This document shows positions 18,267-27,800 of a stretch of DNA of 64,000 nt, in pieces. The translations under genes and the position numbers were made by a program. The notes beneath the pieces are model-generated. The model had not been told where the DNA came from. It worked only from the letters and a program-made list of their open reading frames with translations, and did not search any database. Origin of the DNA: Microtetraspora malaysiensis (GTDB taxonomy: Bacteria > Actinomycetota > Actinomycetes > Streptosporangiales > Streptosporangiaceae); the NCBI RefSeq assembly GCF_001528665.1, contig NZ_BBYJ01000022.1, forward strand, positions 62,001 through 126,000, written 5' to 3'. How positions within the stretch are numbered: the first letter of the stretch is position 1; the number at the start of each line of letters is the position of its first letter.

Positions 18267-20002
18267 TGCTGCTCCGTCTTCTGCGGGTCCAGCTCAGGCC
18301 GTACGGGAAAGAGATCACGCTCGTCGTCCTCTTCCAGTTCGTGCAGACGCTGGCCACGCTCTATCTCCCCACACTCAACGCCGACATCATCGACGACGGT
18401 GTGGTCAAGGGCGACACCGGAACCATCATGCGCATCGGGCTGGTGATGCTCGGTGTGACGCTCATCCAGATCGCCTGCTCGACCGTGGCCGTGTACTACG
18501 GCGCCCGGACCTCGATGGCCCTGGGCAGGGACCTGCGGGCCGCGATCTTCCGCCGCGTGCAGGACTTCTCCGCCCAGGAGGTCAACAAGTTCGGCTCGCC
18601 GTCCCTGATCACCAGAACCACCAACGACGTGCAGCAGGTCCAGCTGCTCGTGCTGATGACCTTCACGATGATGGTGGCCGCGCCGATCATGTGCGTCGGC
18701 GGCATCGTGCTGGCGCTGCGCCAGGACGCGACGCTGTCGTCGCTGCTGCTCGTCGTGCTGCCCGTGATGATCGTCATCGTGGGCGTGATCGTGATGCTGA
18801 TGCGCCCGCTCTTCCGCACGATGCAGGTGCGCATCGACCGGATCAACCAGGTGCTGCGCGAGCAGATCACCGGCATCCGGGTCATCAGGGCCTTCGTCCG
18901 CGACCGGCACGAGCGCGAACGCTTCGGCGTGGCCAACGGTCAGCTGACCGACGTGTCGCTGCGGGTCGGGCGGCTGATGGCGCTGATGTTCCCCACGGTC
19001 ATGCTGGTGGTGAACCTGTCCAGCGTCGCCGTGGTGTGGTTCGGCGGCCACCGCATCGCCGACGGGGCCATGCAGGTGGGTGCGCTGACCGCGGTCATCT
19101 CCTACCTGATGCAGATCCTCATGTCGGTGATGATGGCGATGTTCATGTTCATGATGATCCCGCGGGCGGAGGTCTGCGCCGAGCGCATCAAGGAGGTGCT
19201 CGACACCGAGCCGACCGTCCACCCGCCGTCGAGCCCCGTCACGCCGGAAAGACGCCTGGGCGAGCTGGAGTTGCGATCTGTGGGCTTCCGCTATCCGGGC
19301 GCGGAGGAGCCGGTGCTGAGCGACGTGAGCCTCGTGGCGCGGCCCGGCCGTACCACCGCGATCATCGGCAGCACGGGCAGCGGCAAGACGACGCTGCTCA
19401 ACCTCATCCCCCGGCTGTTCGACGCCACCGCCGGCGAGGTGCTCGTCGACGGCGTCGACGTACGCGACCTCGACCCGGCCGTGCTCTCCCGGGCGGTCGG
19501 CCTGGTCCCGCAGGCGCCCTACCTCTTCACCGGCACCGTCGCCTCCAACCTGAGGTACGGCAGGCCGGACGCGACCGACGAGGAGCTGTGGGAGGCCCTC
19601 GAGGTGGCCCAGGCCCGCGAGTTCGTCGAGGCGATGCCCGGCGGCCTGGAGGAGCCGATCTCCCAGGGCGGCACGAACGTCTCCGGTGGCCAGCGCCAGC
19701 GCCTGGCCATCGCCAGGACACTGGTGCACCGGCCCGAGATCTACCTGTTCGACGACTCCTTCTCCGCCCTCGACTACGCCACCGACGCCCGGCTGCGGGC
19801 CGCGCTGGCGGAGCAGATCACCGACGCCACGATCGTGATCGTGGCCCAGCGAGTGAACACGATCCGTGACGCCGACCGCATCCTCGTGCTCGACGACGGC
19901 CGTGTGGTGGGCAGCGGCGACCACTCTGAGCTCATGACCACCTGCCCGACGTACCGCGAGATCGTGCTGTCCCAGCTCACCGAACAGGAGGCCGCAGCAT
20001 GA
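18266..20002 (+). CDS. ABC exporter half-transporter, degenerate-site subunit
   Basis: 578 aa with six N-terminal membrane helices and a C-terminal ATPase. ATG 18266 overlaps the TetR stop. Walker A is GSTGSGKTT and the signature VSGGQRQR is canonical. Walker B ends LFDD (Asp where the catalytic Glu normally sits) and the switch His is Gln (IVAQRVNT). These are the hallmarks of the subunit that donates Walker A/B to the inactive ATP site in heterodimeric exporters such as TM287/288 or BmrCD. Partner is the next gene. Likely a multidrug or lipid-like substrate exporter in the plasma membrane. Confidence 0.93.
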   Translation: MLLRLLRVQLRPYGKEITLVVLFQFVQTLATLYLPTLNADIIDDGVVKGDTGTIMRIGLVMLGVTLIQIACSTVAVYYGARTSMALGRDLRAAIFRRVQDFSAQEVNKFGSPSLITRTTNDVQQVQLLVLMTFTMMVAAPIMCVGGIVLALRQDATLSSLLLVVLPVMIVIVGVIVMLMRPLFRTMQVRIDRINQVLREQITGIRVIRAFVRDRHERERFGVANGQLTDVSLRVGRLMALMFPTVMLVVNLSSVAVVWFGGHRIADGAMQVGALTAVISYLMQILMSVMMAMFMFMMIPRAEVCAERIKEVLDTEPTVHPPSSPVTPERRLGELELRSVGFRYPGAEEPVLSDVSLVARPGRTTAIIGSTGSGKTTLLNLIPRLFDATAGEVLVDGVDVRDLDPAVLSRAVGLVPQAPYLFTGTVASNLRYGRPDATDEELWEALEVAQAREFVEAMPGGLEEPISQGGTNVSGGQRQRLAIARTLVHRPEIYLFDDSFSALDYATDARLRAALAEQITDATIVIVAQRVNTIRDADRILVLDDGRVVGSGDHSELMTTCPTYREIVLSQLTEQEAAA

Positions 20003-20033
20003 CCGCGCAGGTCGAGGCCGACAAGGAGAGATC

Positions 20034-21986
20034 ATGACGACGCAGGCGCCCGCGCGCCGCCCACAGCCCGGCTTCGGCCCGGGCAGGATGATGGGCGGGC
20101 CGGCCGAGAAGGCACTCGACTTCGGCGGCACGTTCCGCCGCCTGCTGCGGATGCTGCGCCCCGAGCGGGCGCTCCTGACCGTCGTCCTCGCTCTCGGCAC
20201 GGTCAGCGTCGCGCTGACGGTGACGGGTCCCAAGATCCTCGGGCAGGCCACGGACCTGATCTTCTCCGGCATCATCGGGGCGCAGCTGCCCGCGGGGATC
20301 ACCAAGGAGCAGGCCGTGGCGGGGCTGCGCGCGCGGGGCCAGGGCACGTTCGCCGACATGGTCTCGTCGATGAGCGTGGTGCCCGGCCACGGCATCGACT
20401 TCACCGCGCTGGCCCAGGTGCTGGGCTGGGTGCTGGCGATCTACCTGCTGGCGGCGCTGCTCGGCATCGTGCAGTTCCGGCTGACCACGACGGTCGTGCA
20501 GCGGGCGGCGTTCCGGCTGCGCGAGCGGATCGAGACCAAGCTGGCCCGGCTGCCGCTGAGCTACTTCGACGGCCAGCCGCGCGGTGAGATCCTCAGCCGC
20601 GCCACCAACGACACCGACAACATCGCCCAGACGTTGCAGCAGACGATGAGTCAGCTCATCTCGGCGCTGCTGACGGTGGTGGGGGTGCTGGTGATGATGT
20701 TCTGGATCTCACCGGTCCTGGCGCTCATCGCGCTGGTCTCGGTGCCGCTGTCGGTCTACGTCACCACGGTCATCGGCAAGCGTTCGCAGCCGCAGTTCAT
20801 CAAGCAGTGGTCGTCGACGGGCAAGCTCAACGGCCACATCGAGGAGATGTACGGCGGGTACACGCTGGTCAAGGTGTTCGGCCGGCAGAAGGAGGCCGCC
20901 GAGACCTTCGCCGAGCACAACGAGGCGCTGTTCACCTCCAGCTTCCGGGCCCAGTTCATCTCCGGGATCATCCAGCCGGCGATGATGTTCATCGGCAACC
21001 TGAACTACGTGCTGGTCGCGGTGGTGGGCGGGTTCAAGGTGGCCTCGGGCTCGATCTCGCTGGGCGACGTGCAGGCCTTCATCCAGTACTCGCGGCAGTT
21101 CAGCCAGCCGCTGACCCAGGTGGCCGGCATGGCGAACCTGGTGCAGTCGGGCGTCGCGTCGGCCGAGCGGGTCTTCGAGCTGCTGGAGGCTCCGGAGCAG
21201 TCCGCGGAGTCCGACGAGCCCGCGCGGCCCGCGCAGGTCAGGGGTCGCGTGGCGTTCGAGAACGTGTCCTTCCGCTATGCGCCGGACCGGCCGCTGATCG
21301 AGAACCTGTCGTTGACCGTGGAGCCCGGTCAGACCGTGGCCATCGTCGGTCCCACGGGAGCGGGCAAGACGACGCTGGTCAACCTCATCATGCGCTTCTA
21401 CGAGGTGACCGGCGGCCGCATCACGCTCGACGGCGTCGACATCGCCGAGATGTCCAGGGAGGAACTGCGCGCCAACATGGGCATGGTGTTGCAGGACACC
21501 TGGCTGTTCGGCGGGACGATCGCGGAGAACATCGGCTACGGGGCGGAAGGCGCCACGCGCGAACGGATCGAAGCCGCCGCGGAGGCCGCCCATGTGGACC
21601 GCATCGCGCACACGCTGCCCGACGGCTACGACACGGTGATCGACGAGGAGGGCGCGTCGGTCAGCGCGGGCGAGAAGCAGCTGATCACGATCGCCCGGGC
21701 GTTCCTGTCCGAGCCGGCGATCCTGATCCTGGACGAGGCGACCAGCTCGGTCGACACCCGGACCGAGGTGCTCATCCAGCGGGCGATGAGCTCGCTGCGC
21801 GAGGGGCGCACCAGCTTCGTGATCGCCCACCGGCTGTCCACGATCCGGGACGCGAGCCTGATCCTGGTCATGGAGAACGGGCAGATCGTCGAGCAGGGCA
21901 CGCACGAGTCGCTGCTGGCCGCGGACGGCGCCTACGCCCAGCTGTACACGGCCCAGTTCGCCCAGGCCGTCGCGGAGGTGGACTGA
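20034..21986 (+). CDS. ABC exporter half-transporter, catalytic-site subunit
   Basis: 650 aa, six membrane helices plus ATPase, starting at ATG 20034 with GGAGAG just upstream. Walker A GPTGAGKTT, Walker B ILDEATSSVD with catalytic Glu, and switch His in IAHRLST are intact. Its signature is VSAGEKQL instead of LSGGQ. This complements the previous gene exactly: the good Walker/switch set here pairs with the good signature there, and the poor ones pair together. A Pro/Gly/Arg-rich cytoplasmic N-terminus of ~35 aa precedes the first helix. The operon ends in a strong hairpin just after the stop. Confidence 0.94.
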   Translation: MTTQAPARRPQPGFGPGRMMGGPAEKALDFGGTFRRLLRMLRPERALLTVVLALGTVSVALTVTGPKILGQATDLIFSGIIGAQLPAGITKEQAVAGLRARGQGTFADMVSSMSVVPGHGIDFTALAQVLGWVLAIYLLAALLGIVQFRLTTTVVQRAAFRLRERIETKLARLPLSYFDGQPRGEILSRATNDTDNIAQTLQQTMSQLISALLTVVGVLVMMFWISPVLALIALVSVPLSVYVTTVIGKRSQPQFIKQWSSTGKLNGHIEEMYGGYTLVKVFGRQKEAAETFAEHNEALFTSSFRAQFISGIIQPAMMFIGNLNYVLVAVVGGFKVASGSISLGDVQAFIQYSRQFSQPLTQVAGMANLVQSGVASAERVFELLEAPEQSAESDEPARPAQVRGRVAFENVSFRYAPDRPLIENLSLTVEPGQTVAIVGPTGAGKTTLVNLIMRFYEVTGGRITLDGVDIAEMSREELRANMGMVLQDTWLFGGTIAENIGYGAEGATRERIEAAAEAAHVDRIAHTLPDGYDTVIDEEGASVSAGEKQLITIARAFLSEPAILILDEATSSVDTRTEVLIQRAMSSLREGRTSFVIAHRLSTIRDASLILVMENGQIVEQGTHESLLAADGAYAQLYTAQFAQAVAEVD

Positions 21987-21996
21987 ATCTCGTACC

Positions 21997-22041
21997 GCAC
22001 GGCCCCGGCCCGGCGAGCAGCTCGCCGGGCCGGGGCCGTGC
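21997..22041 (+). terminator. Strong hairpin ending the exporter operon
   Basis: A perfect 21-bp GC-rich stem (21997-22017 with 22021-22041) and a 3-nt loop, 11 nt after the stop codon. There is no T-run, as is common in actinobacteria. Confidence 0.85.
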
Positions 22042-22129
22042 GGTCGCGGGACCCGCTGCGCGTCCACTTGGCGCCACCTGCCGCGTACCGGGTGCTCGTG
22101 GCGTCCGGAGCATCTGGCCGGAGCGCCGA

Positions 22130-22694
22130 CCAGCGGCGGTGCCGTTGGTTTACCGGCGTTCGCCGAGCGGCGGCCCGCTCACTCTGGTCAGGCGCATCCA
22201 CAACCACGGTGCCGGTCCACACGGCATCTGGCCCAGCCCGGACAACTCCCGCATCTACGTGGTGCTGCAGAAATCCGACGCGGTCGACGTGATCGACACC
22301 AAGACGATGTCGGTGGTCAAGACTCTGCGCATCGGGCAGTACCCGATGGCGTTGGTCTATGTGGCCCGCGCGAGTCGTGGTTCCGGTGCGAACCTGAGCC
22401 GGCAGGGGCTGGGCATGCCCGTCGTGAACCTTCCGATTGACGTGCGAGGAGTTCCCGGGTCCGGGAACGGCGAACATCCGGTCCGTTCCCGGACTCGATG
22501 AGATCGTCGTCGACCTGCGGGGGCTTCCCCCGCACCGGCCGTTCACCGTGTACGCCGTCCGTGGCACGAGCGAAACCGCGATTCTGTCAGCGAAGAGTGA
22601 CGGCATGGGTGCCATCCCGGAAGCGCTCGCCTACGTTCATTTCTTCGCCAACCATTACGACAAGCTCGTTCTTCGTCCCGCGTCGTCTCGGTGA
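22130..22694 (+). pseudogene. YVTN beta-propeller protein fragment
   Basis: A forward frame reads LVRRIHNHGAGPHGIWPSPD, SRIYVVLQKSDAVDVIDTKT and TLRIGQYPMALVYV, the YVTN/NHL-type blade pattern of 40-residue beta-propeller repeats. After about 22435 the coherent sequence moves to another forward frame (VPGLDEIVVDLRGLPPHRPFTVYAVRG ... ALAYVHFFANHYDKLVLRPA to 22694). The 5' part of the gene is missing: it begins just after the exporter terminator. So it is a truncated and frameshifted remnant of a secreted or surface propeller protein. Confidence 0.65.
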
Positions 22695-22733
22695 GCCCGT
22701 TCCCAGAGCCGCTGAAACCCGGGCCGGCGAGCG

Positions 22734-23075
22734 TCACCACTCCCGGGCGGCGACCAACTCTTCGATGTCCGCCTCCGCGAAGCCGTATGCCGACGCCACA
22801 AAATGGAAGTCCACGGCGATCACATCTCGGGCGACGGTCTCGATTTCGCTGCCGGCCGCGCCGAACTCCTCCTCCAGCTCGTTGAACTCCTCTGTCGCGG
22901 ACTCCGTGAGCACGTACAGCGCCGTGAGATCCGACGGCCGCTCGGCCTCGATCCGCTCGCACAGCCTCAGCAGGATCGTCTTCCCCTTGTCGACGAGGTG
23001 ACCCGGGTAGTAGTCGTCGTCGGACATGCCACTGAGAAAGGCGTAGTCGGCCACCTGAGGGTTTGAGAGTGACAC
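22734..23075 (-). CDS. DUF5713 family protein
   Basis: 113 aa from GTG 23075, preceded by AGGAG. It reads SDDDYYPGHLVDKGKTILLRL, EELYVLT-like ALYVLTESATEEFNELEEEF, SEIETVARDVIAVDFHFVA and a terminal DIEELVAAREW. This matches the widely distributed DUF5713 family along its whole length. Acidic, cytoplasmic, no catalytic motif known. Isolated on the minus strand between the propeller remnant and the I36-type gene. Function unknown. Confidence 0.85.
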   Translation of the reverse strand: MSLSNPQVADYAFLSGMSDDDYYPGHLVDKGKTILLRLCERIEAERPSDLTALYVLTESATEEFNELEEEFGAAGSEIETVARDVIAVDFHFVASAYGFAEADIEELVAAREW

Positions 23076-23254
23076 CGAGATCTCCTGTTCCTGTCGGCGG
23101 TTCGGTGGTTCGGCGGTTCGATACTGCACGACCCCACCGACAGTTCCTACCGGTCCTCGGGGACAACAGGGGTGTCGCGTAACCATCACCGGATGATTCA
23201 GCAAGGGAGCCGCCTTCCCAGATCATCCGATGATGGCGCCGATCATTTCTCGCG

Positions 23255-23755
23255 TTACGGCAGGCCGATCCAGCTTTTAGCTGCGCAGTCGCCGCTGGTG
23301 ACCCACTTATGCGAGGAGATCTGGCGAGCCATGGGGCCCTTCGCGTTGCCGTTGGGGTCGACGAACCTGAACTTGCTCAGGTCGGACTCCCAGGCGCCCA
23401 CGCCCAGGCACCGGTACCCGCCCCAAGACCAGTAATTCTCGTAGTCGTACACGGCGACGACGTCATACTTTCCAGGTATGCCGTTATTGAGGATGGACAT
23501 GGCGTTGTTGCCGGCACTGCCGTAGAACCCGCCCGAGTTGTCGGCCCAGTTGGGGTCATCGCCCTCGTCATAGCCGAGCGGGAAATAGCAGAAGGTGTCT
23601 CGGAAGGCGTGGAGGTCGCCGTCCCGCCCGTACAAGTTCTTCAGCGTGAGGCAGTGCGACTCCATGGCGGTGCTGGCTGCCGAGGAGGGGGCGGACATGG
23701 GGACGGCGGCGACGGCCAAGCCCACGGCTACCGCCGCGAGGTGGATCTTGCGCAT
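23255..23755 (-). CDS. Secreted peptidase-inhibitor I36-like protein (first copy)
   Basis: 166 aa from ATG 23755 with GAAGGA upstream. A signal peptide (RKIHLAAVAVGLAVAAVPMS) is followed by a Cys-containing beta-rich domain with FYGSAGNNAMSILNNG and a Trp/Tyr-rich YDYENYWSWGGYRCLGVG. This resembles the actinobacterial I36 inhibitor/beta-gamma-crystallin-like group. The I36 prototype inhibits metalloproteases; inhibition here is unproven. It lies 58 bp downstream of the lipoprotein gene on the same strand, so it is probably transcribed from the dyad promoter upstream of that gene. A second member is at 28942-29400. Confidence 0.65.
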   Translation of the reverse strand: MRKIHLAAVAVGLAVAAVPMSAPSSAASTAMESHCLTLKNLYGRDGDLHAFRDTFCYFPLGYDEGDDPNWADNSGGFYGSAGNNAMSILNNGIPGKYDVVAVYDYENYWSWGGYRCLGVGAWESDLSKFRFVDPNGNAKGPMARQISSHKWVTSGDCAAKSWIGLP

Positions 23756-23813
23756 TGATCCTTCTTTCGTGAGCCCTCGGTGAGGGATGATCCGCGGCCT
23801 CGTGCCGCGGAAG

Positions 23814-24707
23814 TCAGGGGGTGGAGTGGTTGATCTCATTCGCGCGCTCGAATGCCTCGCGCAGCAGCCGGGCGTGGGTCCGGAGGCTGGACGCGTAGGG
23901 GCCCTCCACCTTGGGCTGGTATTCGGCTTGCAGCGCACGCAAGGTCGAGGTGAGCGAGATGGCGCGTGCGCAGGTGGCCTCCGCCACGGCGAGCTTCACC
24001 TCGATGGCGTGGGCCTGGGCGGGAGCCAGCCCATCGGTGAGATCGGGAAGGGCTGCCCGGATCTCCGGTGGCGTGGCGTAGGCGTGGCCTTTCCCGCGCA
24101 TGCACCGCGACCATGAGGACAAGGCCGCGGTGAAGCGCGCGTCCTTGGCGACCTCCCGCATGTACAGCGGCGCGATGTTGGAGGCGAGGGTGTCCAGGCG
24201 GAACCATCGCTCGCGGTTGCCGTAGAGCTCTTCGCTGCTCGACAGCTGGCACCCGCCGGGGGCGCTGTTGATCGTTCCTCCGTCGGGCAGGTGCGCGGTG
24301 AGCACTTTGACGTCGTCGCCGCCGCTCATGGCGAGGGCGTACTGGGCTTGGCGGGCCGCGGGCAGGCTGTCGCGGTAGGCGATGTTGGGGTCGTCTCGCT
24401 TTTCTTGCATGGCCTTCTGCCGATCGAGGCCCCCGTACCCGTGCTCACGCGCCCAGTCCGGATCGTCGAGGACGAAGCCGAGCCCTCGCGACGGCTCCCA
24501 CATCTTCGGCACCCAGTACCAGAAGCCGTGCTCTTGCATGCAGTCGCGGATGAGTAGGAGTTCCGCGCGTTTCAGGACCACGTAGTCGGCCTGGGTGAGC
24601 GGAGTCGGCGGCACGCTGGGGCCGGCGCCGCACCCGGTGAGCAACCCCAGGGCCAGAACATGGCCTGCGACCACCGCTGCGGCCCGCCCGCGCCCCGTGA
24701 AAAGCAT
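23814..24707 (-). CDS. Putative lipoprotein of unknown function
   Basis: 297 aa. N-terminal VVAGHVLALGLLTGCGAG is a lipoprotein signal with lipobox LTGC, so the mature protein is membrane-anchored outside the cell. The rest is helical and charged with three or four Cys (RDCMQEHGFWYWVP, SAPGGCQLSSSEELYG, SSWSRCMRGKGHAY, EATCARAISL). The spacing suggests disulfides, as in actinobacterial proteins annotated only as hypothetical. It is divergent from the STAND gene and probably co-transcribed with the I36-like gene behind it. Its promoter shares the dyad architecture found at two other secreted-protein genes nearby. Confidence 0.75.
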   Translation of the reverse strand: MLFTGRGRAAAVVAGHVLALGLLTGCGAGPSVPPTPLTQADYVVLKRAELLLIRDCMQEHGFWYWVPKMWEPSRGLGFVLDDPDWAREHGYGGLDRQKAMQEKRDDPNIAYRDSLPAARQAQYALAMSGGDDVKVLTAHLPDGGTINSAPGGCQLSSSEELYGNRERWFRLDTLASNIAPLYMREVAKDARFTAALSSWSRCMRGKGHAYATPPEIRAALPDLTDGLAPAQAHAIEVKLAVAEATCARAISLTSTLRALQAEYQPKVEGPYASSLRTHARLLREAFERANEINHSTP

Positions 24708-24763
24708 CCGTGTCCCCGTTCTGCTCGGAATCGACGTCGGCCCTGCTCGGCGGGCGACACCGC

Positions 24764-24818
24764 TCAGCTTCGGAGGCCGGCGGATTGTCTGCCACCCCGA
24801 TTCGCCACCTCAGACAAA
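24764..24818 (-). promoter_or_regulatory. Shared dyad promoter, copy 1
   Basis: Read on the minus strand: TTTGTC, 23 bp, GACAAT (dyad arms 24813-24818 and 24784-24789), 13 bp, then AAGCTGAG, about 57 bp before the lipoprotein start. The interior TGAGGTGGCGAATCGGGGT is nearly the same as in copy 2. The dyad also abuts the STAND gene's -35 on the other strand. Confidence 0.75.
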
Positions 24819-24819
24819 C

Positions 24820-24848
24820 TTGATCACCTCCGCCCGACGTCGTACTTT
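24820..24848 (+). promoter_or_regulatory. Promoter of the STAND gene
   Basis: TTGATC (24820-24825), 17-bp spacer, TACTTT (24843-24848), 38 bp before the GTG start. The -35 begins two bases after the dyad, so whatever binds the dyad can affect both directions. Confidence 0.55.
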
Positions 24849-24885
24849 GTGTTGGTTTGCCTTGTCGGGGGACGAAGGGGATCGT

Positions 24886-27800
24886 GTGGGGCGTCGCGAG
24901 CGGCCGGTGGATCCGGCGGACGGCCCGGTGGCCGCCTTCGCCGTCGAACTACGCAAGTTGCGCCAGGAGGCGGGCAGCCCGTCGTACCGGGCCATGGCGG
25001 CGCAGGTGCATTTCTCGTCCGCCACGCTGGCCGCGGCGGCCGCCGGGGACAAGCTGGCGACACTGCCGGTCACGCTCGCCTATGTCGAGGCGTGCGGCGG
25101 AGACCGCCGGGAGTGGCAGGCCCGCTGGGAGGAGGTCTGCGCCTCCGCTCTCGAGACGGCGGCCTCAGGTGCCGCCGTCCAAGCGCCGTACCGTGGGCTG
25201 GCCAGGTTCGAAACAGCCGACCAGGCGTACTTCTTCGGCCGCGGCGCACTGGTCGAACGGCTGGCCACGCTGGTGGGAGCGCACCGGTTCGTGATGGTGG
25301 TGGGACCGTCAGGCAGCGGCAAGTCCTCACTGCTGCGTGCCGGCCTGGTGCCGGCGCTGCAGCCGCGCACGGTCAGCGTCGCCACTCCCGCAGCGCATCT
25401 GGAGCAGCCGCACCCCGGTGGCGTCGAGGTGGTCGTCGTCGACCAGTTCGAGGAGACGTTCACCCTGTGCCTGGACCCCGCGGCGCGGCAGGCGTTCATC
25501 AACGCGCTCATGACCCTCGGCCACGGCGAGGATGGCACCCGGGTGGTGTTGGCCGTCCGCGCGGACTTCTTCGGCCATTGTGCGCATCATCCCGAGCTCA
25601 TCGAGGCCGTCCGGGATTCCACGATCCTGGTGGGCCCGATGAGCCCGGCGGAGTTGCGGGAGGCGATCGTCAAGCCGGCGGCCGCGGCCGGCCTGATCGT
25701 GCAGCGTGAACTGACGGCCAGACTCGTCGAGGAGGTGACCGGCCAGCCGGGCGGGCTGCCGCTGATGTCGCACGCGCTGCTGGAGACCTGGCGGCGCCGC
25801 CGCGGCAAGGCGCTGACCATGCAGGCGTACGAAGCGGCTGGAGGTATCGACGGCGCGGTCGCCCACACCGCGGAAGAGATGTACGCCGCGCTCACGCCCC
25901 CGCAACAGCAACGGTTGCGCCACCTGCTGCTGCGCATGATCACCCCGGGTGAGGCGGGCAACCAGGACACCCGCCGCCCTGTGATCCGGGCTGAGCTGGT
26001 CACCGGCCAGGACGGTGACTTCGGCCCGCTGCTGCTGGAGCGGCTGGCCGCTGCCCGGCTGATCATCCTGGACGACGACACCGCCGACCTGGCGCACGAG
26101 GCGCTGCTGACCGCCTGGCCGCGCCTGCGCGGCTGGGTGGAGGAAGACCGGGAACGCCTGCGCGTCCACCGCCGCCTCACCGAGGCGGCCACCGCCTGGC
26201 AGGATCACGCCCGCGACCCCGGCACCCTCTACCGCGGGCTCCAACTCGCCAACGCCCGCGAGCATCTCACCGAACGCCTCGATGCGCTCACCCCTGAGGA
26301 GCGGGCGTTCCTGGAGGCCAGCACAGCCGCCCACCACAGAGCGCGCCGCCGGAGCAGACTGCGCACCTTGTTCCTCTCGGTCGTGGTCACGCTCGCGCTG
26401 GTAGCGGTGTCACTGGCCTGGCAGCAGAAAACGGCCAGCAGCCGGCAGCAGCGCGAGGCGCACGCTCGCCAGATGATCGGCACTGCCGAGAGTCTGCGCC
26501 AATCCGATCCGCGCCTGGCGATGCAGCTCAGCCTGGCCGCCTGGCGCCTGGCCGACCTTCCCGAGACCCGCGCCGCCCTGCTGACCGCGAGCCGGCAGCC
26601 CCAGCAGGACACCTTCACCGACCCCGACCCCGCCTCGGCCACCATGCGCTGGCTCAGCACCGACGGCCGCTCACTCATCAGCGCCGGTGCCTCTCGAATC
26701 ACCCGCTGGGACCTGGACAGCCACCGGACGATCTCCACGGCTCCCGGCCTCGGCGGGCGGTTGCCCGACGCTGCCCTGGTCATGGGCGATGTCCGCTGGC
26801 TCCCCCTCGTGGATCGCCGGGCCATCAACTCGAAGGTGACGCTGTGGGACATGACCACCGGCCACCACGACCCAACGCCGTTGGACACCACCAACCTGGG
26901 CGTCGAGGTCACCCGCAGCGGATACCAGGTCATCGTCTACCAAGCGGACGGCTCCCGCTATCGCGTCCGCGTGTGGGACCTCGCCACTCGGCGGAAGATC
27001 CTGCAGGTGAGCACCTCTCGAAAGAAGTCCGGGCCGAACCACGGGGGAAAGGTCCGCATGCTGGGCATGGCACTCAACCAAGGGGGGACCGTCGAAACTG
27101 ACGTTCCCGACGCCACGATCAGCGCGAACAGCAAGGTCATGGCACTGTGCGTGCCCGGCGCGCCGGTCCAGCTGTGGAACCTGGACGACGGCCACAGGAT
27201 CACGGCGCCCTGGGCTCCGACGCTGTCGGCCCGCCAGTGCCGGGAAGAACGCCTATTCCTGGCCCCGGACGGACGACGACTGCTGCTGGCCGAAGAGGGC
27301 CGGGTCCGGCTGTGGCACCTGCCCGACGGCAAGGAGGCCGCCGCCCTCGTGGCGCCGGGCGTGGATGAGGTCGAATTCAGCCAGGACGGCTCCTTCCTGG
27401 CTACGGTCGGCATGGATGAGCTCCTGGTATGGCGGTTGAGCAAGACCGACGTGCCACTGTTCCGGCACCCGCTCGGCGGCGAATTCGCGTTCGACCTCAG
27501 GATCGACCCAGTTGCCGGCCGAATCCGCTACCTTTTCAGGACACTTAACGGTTCGGACTTCTCGACACTGATCACCGTCCGCACGCTTCAACTCAACGCC
27601 GTCTTCGGCAGCGACGGGGGAGACGACCTCGCCACGGGCGCGACCTTCAGCCCCGACGGCCGCCGCCTTGCCATCACATACAACAACCGAGTCGAGCTAC
27701 GCGACGGCACCAGCGGGCAGCGCCTGCCCGGCCCCCCGCCACTGCGCTGCCCGGCGACCACCCCAGGCACGACCGGATGCTCTGCGATCGCCGCCTTCCG

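Noticed and set aside
17576-20404. 942-codon minus-strand open frame rich in His/Asp/Arg
   Set aside because: Antisense to TetR and the ABC exporter genes.
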